Assembly: GCA_911728435.2 (NCBI GenBank)
Contig: OU452210.1
Span: 2,666,001-2,730,000, forward strand
DNA: 64,000 nucleotides
Source: Apoderus coryli
Taxonomy: Eukaryota > Arthropoda > Insecta > Coleoptera > Attelabidae
Direction of reading: 5' to 3'
The translations under genes and the position numbers were made by a program. Below are positions 22,801-34,800 of this stretch, piece by piece. Under the pieces are notes generated by a model. The model worked only from the letters and a program-made list of their open reading frames with translations, searched no databases and had not been told where the DNA came from. Within the stretch, counting starts at the first letter, position 1; the number at the start of each line of letters is the position of its first letter.

Positions 22801-25800
22801 ATACTAAAGTCCTTAATTCAGGTATCATGGTAAAGAAGAGATCAAACAGAACAGCCGGTACACAATATCAATGGAAATGGATCAAAAGCTTTACTATCTG
22901 GCACGACTGGAAATCAACAGTGTTCAGAAGAATGACCGGGGCGAATATCGGTGTGTGGCGAAAAATAAATTTGGCCAGGGAATTGCCACCATCAACCTTA
23001 ATTTTGAAACTGCTGACAAGCCTAAGTAAGATAACGTTGATATAATACCCCTTATTCAAGTGTCTGTAAAATATCTCTTTCACAGAATTCCTGATGGTAA
23101 AGCGCCCCGGTTCCCCAAGAAGCCCACAATCAGGCAGGAAGGTGATGTTCTCATTATGGAATGCCTCCTGGAAGCAAATCCAGATCCAGACATAACATGG
23201 TTTCAAAGTGAAAAAAGCATTGCGGATAGTCCGCGGGTTCGCATGCTACGGAAAACTACGACTAAAGACACATATCTTCTTACTTTAGAAATCGCAAATC
23301 CAACCCGTTCGGATGGCGGAAATTATAGATGTAACGCATTCAATATTTATGGCGAAAGCAACGCCAATATTGCATTAAACTTCCAAGGTATGCTGCTCCG
23401 AGGAGCAGTCCAAGCACAAGATAAATGTATCTGTATTCTCTGTCTGTGAAACGTCTCAATTCCGTTACTTACCATTTTTCCACTTTGTTACAGTGACGTC
23501 ACCACTATCTCTTCGACCTGTGTACTGTCATTTTTGCATGAGCATGGCCTTTGATTTGAAGCCTTGTCTCTCGAATTTTCGTAACGTATTGGTGTTACAG
23601 GTGGGGATAATGCAGCTGGATTTGCGCCTTCATTCATCGAGAAACCTAAAATTATACCAAATGAAAGTGGAACTCTTATCACTATGAAATGCAAATGTAA
23701 AGCTAAACCCAAACCTGACGTGACATGGTTTCGTGGGACCACAGTGGTTAAAGAATCCTCTAAAATTAAAATCAGAGTCGTTGATGTTGAAGAGGATATT
23801 TACGAATTAATTCTAGAAATTAAGGTATATGCAATATCCAAAATAATTTAAATTCTTTCTCGTTACTAGATACCAATGTGTTAATATGCGAACAAAAAAA
23901 ACTACACATAATTCTAGTAACTTAAATACCTACTATAAAAACAAAATTATAACATCAGAAAATTTGTCGATAACAATTAAAAATTGTTTTACTTGAATAT
24001 ATTCCAAGCATCAACAAATAATATCTTTTTAAACTAAATTGTTCGTGAGATCTAGATTTAGAGGAAAAAAGAACCTTAGCCACAATAGCAAAGTACAATA
24101 GTTTTTATTATCCTTTAGGATGCTTACGTAGTATAGATTTGTTGTCTATTTTCTTTGATGTTTTGGCAAAACAAAAAATATTATAAATATATTTTTTTGC
24201 CTGGTCTAAAGACTGACATAGTAGTTTTTGTACAAATTTGTTTTCATTAGTTACTGTTTGTGGTTTTAGGATCCCTCTGGACCTGATGGGGGTACTTATA
24301 GGTGTCACGTCAAAAATGAGTTTGGTGAAAGTAACGCTAATCTTAATCTAAATATTGAAGCTGAACCAGAACCGGAAGGTGAAGGTCCAACTTTTGTGGA
24401 AAAACCTCGGATAACATCACATCAAGGGGGTAAATTAGTCATAATGGAATGTAAGGTAAAGTCAAATCCAAAACCTACTATTACGTGGTTTAGAGAAGGC
24501 AAACAGGTAACAGAAACTACTAAAATCAAAATAAGTTTTGAGAAAGTTGAAGAAGATATCTATTACATCAAATTAGAATTACGAGATCCTGGTATGGAAG
24601 ATTCAGGATTATACAAATGTAATATTAAGAATACTCTAGGTGAGCTCAACGCGAATTTGACGCTTAATATTGAGATTATTCCTGTAATTAAAGAGAAACC
24701 GAAAGTTATAAAAATTATCAAAAAGAAAACTGTTATTGTGGAATGTAAGGTAATCAGTAAATTTGCTCCTGAGTGTACATGGTATAAAGAAGAGACTGCT
24801 GTAAAGGAGGATGCAAGACATAACGTCCAAGTTGAACAAGTCAAAGAGGTAACCAAAAAACTTTAATTTATTTGCAGTGACAGAAATTACAACAAAAATT
24901 GTCTTTTAGGGCGAATTCGCTGTTAAACTTGAAATTTCTGAAGTTAATAAATCCGATAAGGGTATGTATAAATTAGTTGCCAAAAACGAAAAAGGAGAAG
25001 CTACATCACAGTCCGTTGAAGTAACAGAATTACCTCCTGAAGAAAAACCGAAAGGGGAGAAACCCAAATTAACGAAACTCACCAATATAGTAAGTTTATT
25101 AGTAAAATCAATTTAATCTACAAATCCAAAAAGTACCTATTTATATAATTACTTGACATTTTTCTACATATTTTTTTCTGATTATTGTAGTCTATCGAAG
25201 AAGGCAAATCGGTAGATTTCATATCGTCTCTCAAAGTATCAGACAAAACTGTAAAAATTACATGGTATAAAAATTCGTCAGTCATTAGTGAATCAACTGA
25301 AATCAAAATAACGTTTGACGGTACTGTGACAAGATTAAGTATTATTAAATGTAAAAAAATACATTCAGGAACGTATAAGGTTCTTGCGAAAAATGAATTT
25401 GGTGAAGATGAATCTTCAGCGGTGCTCACGGTCAAAGAAAAGAAAGAAGAGGAAGAGGTAAGTTATAGGAAACTCCTCATATATATGTATATATAACACA
25501 CACAATTTACACAACACCATGTTAATTAAACACTGTTCTATAAGGAGGAAGAAGAGTTTGAAGAGGAAATATTGAAAACGAAGAAAAAAACACAGAGCAC
25601 TAGTGAGGAAGAAACTTCTGAGGTATTTTGTTGGTTTTTGCTAGTCTTGTAGCTCTTCAATCTTCCTTCATATTCTTCTTTACGCACAAAACTTTCAGAA
25701 GTGACAGAATCTAGATGTCATATCTTGGGGCATGTTTTAGTTACACTACTTCGCTAATATCTGTTTACCCAATTAATAACTTAATGAATTTCGTATGTAA

Positions 25801-28800
25801 ATGCGTCACATTTGAAATTCTTGATTATTTGTTTTAATGGGAGCGTAATTCCTGTAAATGATTGTGTAAGCCAATGGCTCCAAGTACCCATAATTCAAGA
25901 ATAGTGTGAACTTTTACAATCTTCAGAGTAAATATATTTATAAATTGCACTTATGTTGCAGAATTACATCATGTTGATTCAACAAATCACACTTAACTCA
26001 CTTTAGACTACCATAGTCATAATCAGTTTGAGTAAGAGTAGTTTTTAGGTTGCTAAGCAGTCTCAGTCTCAGAATTTATTTTCTTCAACTCGACCACATG
26101 CTGGCGAAACAACGAGAGGAAATTGTGCTGCCTAACAACCCAAAAACCACAGTTGCTTAGTACACGGTAGCCTCACAAATTTAACATCATACTCTGACAT
26201 GCATTTCTGCTTTGTAATCTGTTTTCAAGATAATATACCTACGTATTTATCGCAATTATTTCGTATTTTCATAGGAGGAAATTGAAGAACAGAAGGAAGA
26301 ACAAAAAGAAGAGAAGAAAGTTGTGAAAAAGAAAGTGGAAGAGAAGAAAGAGGAAGTAAAAGTAATCCAGGTAATTTTATTGAATCTTAACTTAGCATTT
26401 TATGTGATTGTATTGTTCTCTACCTAATAATTGTTTAATGCCCCATTTAGAAGGATGAAGACAAGAAAGTTAATGATATTGATAAAAAAGCTGAAGTTAA
26501 AAAACAGGAGGTAAGTCAGTATATGTTAATGTCCTTGTGCAAATGAATGGTATGTTGTATGTCTTTAGGAAAACAAAGTAGCTGAAAAGAAAGGTATTAG
26601 ACGATCTTCTGTACAAAAGGTAATGATTCGCAGTTTCAAATTTAGAGATGATATAAATAAAAAAAAACTATATTTAGGTTGAAGAAAAAATTCAATCTCG
26701 TAGAAGTTCTATAATAAAAACTGAAGAAAAAATAACACAAGACGGTGAAATTAAAACTAGTAGTCGTAGATCTTCAATCGAAGAAAGTAAATCAGAATCT
26801 AGACGATCTTCTTTTGTGGAAGATAAGAAAAAGAAGGTATATTTAACTTTTTTTTTTCAATAAAACAATAATGTAACTGAATCATACACTTTTCTATTAG
26901 GTGACTAAGGATACTAAGAAATTAGAGGCAACACCTGAAGCGGTAAGTTGTATTGTCTTACTAAAAAAACTCACCTATCAATAACAAAATATATGTCAAC
27001 TGTAGAAAACACCAACTACACCTACTACCACAAATAATATTGATCAGAGTTTTACTAAAAAAATGGAAGAGAAAGCAAAATCACCTACATCTACACCGGT
27101 AGAAACAAAAACACAAGACAAACTTAAATCACCTCCACAAAAAGTTGATGAACAAAAAGCTACTCCTGCGTCAGCAGAGAAACCTGGAGAAACAAAAACA
27201 CCAGAACAAGTAAAATTAGCCCGGGCAAAAGCTGATGATCAAAAAGTTATTCCTAAACCAGTTGAAACAAAAACACAAGAACCAAAGGCTGTAGAACCAA
27301 AGAAACCACAAACTAAACTTGCAATGTCAGAACAGAAAGAAGAAAAAATCACTGATATACGTTCCTCTTTAAAGAAGGTATATTTTCACTATTACAATAT
27401 TATTTTACATATTAGTAGAAATAAATATTGACATGACAGTATACATTTGTACTTGCTTATACATAGACGAGTCAAAACTGTTTATGGTATAAGAAGTATC
27501 TCATATGTATCAATATTAAACTAAAGATTTTCATGACTTAAGAACACAAAAAGCCAATTTTCTATTTAAACTTGACACAATGTTATTTCTTTTCATGTTC
27601 CAATCACCATGATGTGTTGTCTTTGTGATGTATTTATTATATATCCTCTGTTGTGGGATTGTAGACTGAAGAGAAGAAAGAAGAAAAACCAGCTCTTAAG
27701 GTATGTTTTATTTATTACTTTTTCATATAAAATCAAAATTGGAACATCTTGAAAATGAAATTATCATATACTTACCTATATAGAAAGACGCAAAAAAAAT
27801 TATTCCTCCTAAAATGGAACTTCAGAAGGGAGGTTTCATGGGTGTACAATTAAAACCTGTTACCAAAAAAGCTAAAGAAACCGAAAAAACTGAGTCAGAA
27901 ATTGATTTGAAGGTAACAAGCAAGAACAGCTTAAATTATCGATTTCTCTTCTACGCTACGTTTGGAATCTACTTTACTCTGTCTTTCCGACTCCTATCTT
28001 CTTGTGTTTAATATTTTCTTCTAATCTTCTTTTCCTATCTATATACTTTCTAACGTATTCTCTTGATCTCTATTTCTCTCTTATCTGTAATCTTTTCTTC
28101 TGTTGTAACGTATTCTCTAGATCTATATTTCTGTTTATTAACGTGGAATATTAATGATTTTGTTAAATAATTTAATTAATTGATTAATAATTTATGTTAT
28201 TATATACAAAATCATCATTTTAACAGAAAACTGAAGCAGAAAAGGCACAGAAAGGAACTGTTACAAAAGGTAAAAAAGAGCAGAAAGCTGATTATAATGA
28301 ATGGGAGAATATTCCTGACTATGATAGACCCGTATTAGAAAAGTATGAAGCTAATGCTCCCCCAGAATATGCTGGTAGAGACAAAACTAAACTCTCAAAG
28401 GTAATTAAACCGCGATAATGCTTTAATTGCTTCTGCATTCTGAAACACGGTAAACATCTTCTAGATATATTCATACTAACAAGCTCAAGTACCTATGTAA
28501 AGCATAAAGATTTGTTTTTTGAGAATCTACACGAATCACTTTGATTTCTATGTTTTTTAAAATAAATGAGTAAAAAATACTTGCTTCTATATTTTTTTTT
28601 TCTAATTTCTTATCTTATTTTGCATTTTTGAACAGTATTTAATATTTTATCAAGTGACGCACAAAAAGCATATCGTTAAATACGGATGTTTGTACCCTTT
28701 TAATATTGAGTCCAAACTTAGGTTGTTCTAAGCATTCAGCGTACTACGCTAAAAGCAAAACACATAATTAAGTCATATGACAAAACAGAAATGACTGGGA

Positions 28801-31800
28801 AAATACAGGCAGATGTTGAGAGTAAGAGTATAAGAGCTTTCTAAGATATATCAATAACTACCATAATGAAACAAAAACTGCAATAATGAAATCAATACCT
28901 TTGCTCTGAAGATGACGTGGGGATATCTAATCTAACATGTTTATAATAACAAAAATAATATGTCTCATAAACATCTGTTTCGTTTATATTATAGTTTTGA
29001 AAAAATAAATTACTTGTCTAAGCTAAATAAATTCTTTTTTTAATAAAGCTATCAAAACTAGACCCCATTTAGTAATTGTTGCCAAAAGAAAACCCGTCAC
29101 TGTATCTTTCAAAAAATATTTACGATCGAACAGCATACATACAAAATAATAATTATCACCTTAATATGCATACCTACAGCTTGGCAATCTTTAGATTCAT
29201 CTAAAATAAATCAAATTTATAATTAAATATAAAAGACTCTTTAATATCGGCTTGGCTCGCAAAACAGTAACGGTTTCTGATTAGTAAATGAGCTTCTGCA
29301 TTCGTGTGCAAATCAAGTAATTAACAAAATTATTCAAAACTTCTAAAATTTAGGATAAACCGTCACTTAATCTCGAACCGAGACCCAGTGTGCCGCAAAT
29401 TAAAACTCCTGATGCACCTAAAATAGAAGTGATAAGAGAAAAAACACCAGAACCAAGGAAAAAATCCTTGGAGCCAGGTTCTGGTCCTGGCAGCAGACGG
29501 GGATCTCTGATTCCTCCTGAGGCTATGGGCAGGAGAGCCAGTCTCATCATAACTGACGAGGTAAGCATTATATTGAAATTATTATTTTTATTAACATTTA
29601 TTGTTTAATTATTGAAGAATTTGAAAAAAAATGTATTTTCTCTAAATTCAAATAGAACACTCAACTTAAAAATGCTTTGTTGAATGCATTTCTAAATTCC
29701 GAAGTTTTTAATTTATGTTTAATAATAGTTTCAAACGATCATCCGGTTTTATTAAATCTGACAAAAAGTATTGTCTTATATTAAGAAAATATTACTTTTT
29801 ATTTTTTCAACTTATCCAACTATTAAAATTAAAATAACTTTAGATTTCAGACGATTAAGTTTTTCTGACACATCTATTCAGATTCAAAGCATTTGTAATT
29901 ATTTATTGCAGATACTAATCTATAAATGTTTATTAATTTATTTTACGTTAATTTAAATAAAAAAAGAATCAAATTTAGGATAAAGTTAAGGGAGAGTTAT
30001 ATATTATTGGTTTTGAAAAAATATAGTTTAAAAATAGAAAGAACTAGGAACTGATTTTTATTCAGAATTTAAAACAAAGCCGTAAATTTTGTGATTTACG
30101 AAATGTATATACAGGGTGATTCCTAAGTCTATATTTTGTTAACTGTGTGCAGAATTCATTAAGATAAACTGAAAAAGGTATTTATTAAAAAATTTGTCTG
30201 AGATGATCCACTCTAACTTAAATAATGTGTTCAAAATTGTAACCATTAACTTCGACACATTTTCGCTCAATAGAGAAGCGGTTTTTCTCTGCTACCTGTT
30301 CAATGAGACCAAGTAATTCTTCTCCTATTTGGAATAGTAGTAGTATTTAAAAACTTGCTGTCTAAAATGTGCAAATGCATCATCCTGCTGAAGTCACATT
30401 GTTTGCCTGATGTGGTAAATGATTATGTAAGTAGTTTACATAAAATGTCGTCCGTGAAACAATCTGAAAAAATGGACGGCCCAATTAACAAAGAAAGTTC
30501 TAAGTTTTTTCTTATTTCCCGTGCATACCGTACTAGAAATTAAAGAAGTCTTAAACTTAGGGTTTAGGAAGTGGGTTTTTTTTTGCTCTGTTTGAAAAAT
30601 ATTTACTGTAGTTGTTGTTATTTTGAAATCAGTTGGTTCCTGGCATCTGGCATACTCGTATAATACCTTGTAACAGCCGGGTACATGTAAAAATTTCAAG
30701 CCTGAAAATATTGATAACAAAATGTCAATCTGAATATGACTTAAAATATGTGATTCAATATACATTTATATAAGATAAGTGGAGATAATTATTTAAGTCG
30801 AGTGTTCTGGATGATTTATTAATTTTGTAGCTGTTCGTGTCCAAAGTGTCTTTTAAGGTTGTAATTTCTTGTTGAATTTTCATTTTGTTTAACTATTTAT
30901 GTCTTTAGGAACATAGGAAACTCAGGCCAGGCGAGGTTTTAGATGAAAGAAAGGTAAATCCATCAATTTTAAGAATGGATTTGTTGTATCGTACGCGCCT
31001 GACGTTTGTTGTTTTTAGGAATAAAAAAAAAAAGATCTAAAATATTTCTATTAATAATTCAATGATAATTGCTGAAAAATCCAGGATTGTTAGATGACCA
31101 TAAACTTAAAAAATATACAACAACAACTTATTTAATATCAATTACTTATTTTTTTTACTCCGTAATTATTTCAAAATTTTATTTTTTATGGTATTGTTGA
31201 TTTTTTAAGTTTAATGAACTTTTATCTAGGATCTTGAAGCAGCTAACTCATATGCGCAATCAACAACAAGTTTCTACATTCTACTAATAGGATGCATACT
31301 GTTCTCAAAAAATATATTGAATAATTTAGAAATAATAAATGCCAAGATGTGCTCTAGTTTAGAGAGATTAGGAGAGATAATTTTGCCAGAAGCAATAGCA
31401 ATTCTAGTTAGATAGCCAATATCATTTTTCCAATTGGTTAAGAAGATGCAAGATGTTCTGTTTTTCTAAATTGAAATATTTTCACATAGGTGGATCGTTA
31501 GAAAACCAGAACGTTAATATTTCAATGATTTTATTTGAAGTCAATTTATCTTTGCAAAATCATCATGTCATTTTCTATATTAGTCACAATTTGGCCAATT
31601 ATTACTTTTGAAACTGTCTGTTAGTATATTCTACAATAATTTTCTGCAAAAAAGTTATCCTTCTCAATAAAAAAAAATACAAAATATTGAAATTAACTAA
31701 CAGCGTATTGCAGTATTGGAAACGATGTTATATTCTTGCCGTACTATTTAAATCATGGTATTGTGTGGTGAATAAAATGCTCTGTCCCGTATGCTGATTG

Positions 31801-34800
31801 CGACATGTTCGGTGCTTTTTAAATTCATTATCCCATTTTCCTTATATAACTTTAAAATATTTGGTTGTTGTTGATTCCGCATTTTAATAAAAATAACTAA
31901 ATAAAATGAGATGCATGAACTGATGAAACTCAGCACAAGCAAGCGAGCAACACGTGGGCTACTGCAACTACTGGGCTACGAGTATAGCACTTCTTAGTCT
32001 AGAATTAAGATTTATTTTTTATTGCTATTTAGAAACTAAATATCGAAAATATTGTTTCAACAGGGTGGAAAATTACGTCCAGGCGAAGTGATAGATCCAA
32101 AGGTGAGATTTGTGTTCAGAAAAACACAAAACTGGCCTTTTGGTTTGCGAACCATTTTTTGACAAAAGCATTAACATTTTAAAATATGATTTTGGGTTGA
32201 ATTTTTGCTTGTTTTCAACATTAAGTTTATTCTTTTTTATTTTTTTGTTTAAAGCAAAAATCGAAACGTCCGGGAGAATTACAAACAGGCGATCGACAGG
32301 TTAGGGCGGTAAAACTATATGTAGTTTTTCTTAGAACAAGTCAATAATTTATATGTCTGTGCCTAACGAATTTTCATTTTAGATTCAATAGAATAGAGTG
32401 ATTTTCGTGTCAACTTTTGTCACTAAAGTTCTGTTACGTGTCGGATTTACAATGTAAATAATACTATGTATATAGAGAAAGTTCTAATATTTCAGCATAT
32501 TTTTGTTTTGTTTTTTGGTTTTTGTGTTTTTTGATTGAACAAGGCATGTCAGAAGCTGCTTATAGCAGCCCATGTCAATTTTACCTGTATATAATGATTT
32601 TTCATCTGTGTTTTTGTACATTTTAATATATCATGTGGCTGTTAATTGGAACTATTCTAGTTACTTACTAAAGAAATGTAGATCAAGTTATGACCAACGC
32701 CAACTCTTGAGTTAGGGATCACGTATACAGGGTGTCCATTAATTACTATTCCAATTTAACTTAGATATAACCTTAAATATGATAAAAAAGGCTAAGCAAA
32801 TGTCTCTTTATGTAGTTAAAAGTTTTAAAAGTTTTTATATTATATGGTATGCCAATGAAGTTAAATGAAAAATCTCAAGATCATTTTGCTGGTTTATGCT
32901 ATCTTTACAGATACATGTTAATTCTATTAAACTTGGCTTAATTTTAATATTAAAATTTTATTGAATCTATTTTTGAAGGTGTGCTTTACTGATATTGTTG
33001 GAAGTTGGCATATATTATAGACTTCGCATTTTTGCAATAAAAATTATTATACCTAAAGGTACTAGATATCTCACAAAAACTTCCGAAGGTATTTTTTGTA
33101 TCCACGTGTCTTTTCTCATGAGAAATAATACATATACCTACTTGAAAAATGTATTCAAAAACAAAAAGTCTCTTATGTTTACATGATCTTCAGATGAGTT
33201 GATATCTACTTTTCTGTGTAACCACTGAACGAGAATAGTTCTAATTATGGGTAACTTCGGTTTCTTTACTTATAGTGTTAATACTCGCATAAACTATTAA
33301 AATTAATGATTAATTATTAACGCTATGCTATATATTAACGCTCTTGAGCTGCGTCAGCTTACTGAGGCTAAAAATTGTTATTTTTGTGTTTATATTTTTA
33401 TAAAATTGTACTTAAATGTATAATTTAGGTTTTTATGACAAGATATTAACACTAATTTACTATATAGCGTCGACGTCCAAGTTCTGAAGTGCGTAGACCA
33501 AGTATCGCCGAACTGGAGGACTTAGTAAATAAACCTTCAACTCCGTTGAGGCCTTCTGGGCCAAAGGGCCAACCACCATCTATTATCGATGTCCAAGAAA
33601 ACTATTCTTCAGTTGAAGGCAAGCGTACAGTTTCTTTGTACTTTCAAATATAATCAAAATGCTTCCGAATTCTAACATTTAATAGATCGACTATTTTGGT
33701 CAACTTTTTAGATACTAATTAAGGCTCTGTACTTTTCAGATCAAACTGCTTATATTACCATACAAGTTGAAGGTGATCCAGCACCTAAGTTCAAATTCTA
33801 TAAGGTAAAAAAAAATTATATTGTATTTAAATTTGACAATAAATAAATATTATGGTTTAGGGTATGACAGAAATCATGGAGGGTGGTAGATTTAAATATG
33901 TAACAGATGGTGACACAAATTTGATAACACTTTGTATACGCAAAGTAAAACCAAACGATGAAGGTCAATATAAAGTAATTATATCGAATGTGCACGGAGA
34001 AGATTCTGCAGAAATGACTCTCTTTGTAGCTGGTAAGTTCTAATTTGTCGTTTATATTCGTTGAATTTGCGATTTATCTTAGTTGTCAGACAATATAGAA
34101 GGCTACTTTTTTCTTAAGGAACTAACTGAAAATGTCAGAAGCTCTTTTACTACTGTGGACACCCCTTCTGTTATTTTCCTTAAGAAATCAAACAATAATT
34201 TTAAGTTTAAACATTTCCAATATTTTTATATTATTTTTATTTCTACGACATGTTTCGCCAAGGGATGACAAAATTATCTTAGATGTTTGAATGTATACAA
34301 TACTAAGGCAATAAGTAATAATGAACTTACAAACGATATAAATGCTTAGAAAACAGATTATCATCCCTATATAGGACCTACACACTTGATAAAGCCACAG
34401 TATTGGCTATGTCGTTAAATATTATATAAATAAATTTGACATTTTTAAATTCATATGCGTTGGATTCTAATGATTATTGAAATCATCTAAGTTTGCATGC
34501 TATTCTAATTTGTTTGAGAAATTTAAGCAATATCATCGAGCGTAACAATTTTTTCTTTGTAGAGTGATGATTATTTTAAAATATTTATTTAGGTGCGGGA
34601 GGTGTTGACTTCCGTTCCATGCTGATGAAGAGAAAATATGCTAAATGGGACAAAGACAAGGAGGATCCCGACTGGGGTGACTTAAAAGAGGTGGAAAAAC
34701 CGATGCCACAACTTAAAAAAGTCGAAAAGGTAAGATTAAAGTTTAAGTCTAGTTTTTTTTTTGAGAACTGCCATAATTGTTAGAATGGTTCTCAATTGTC

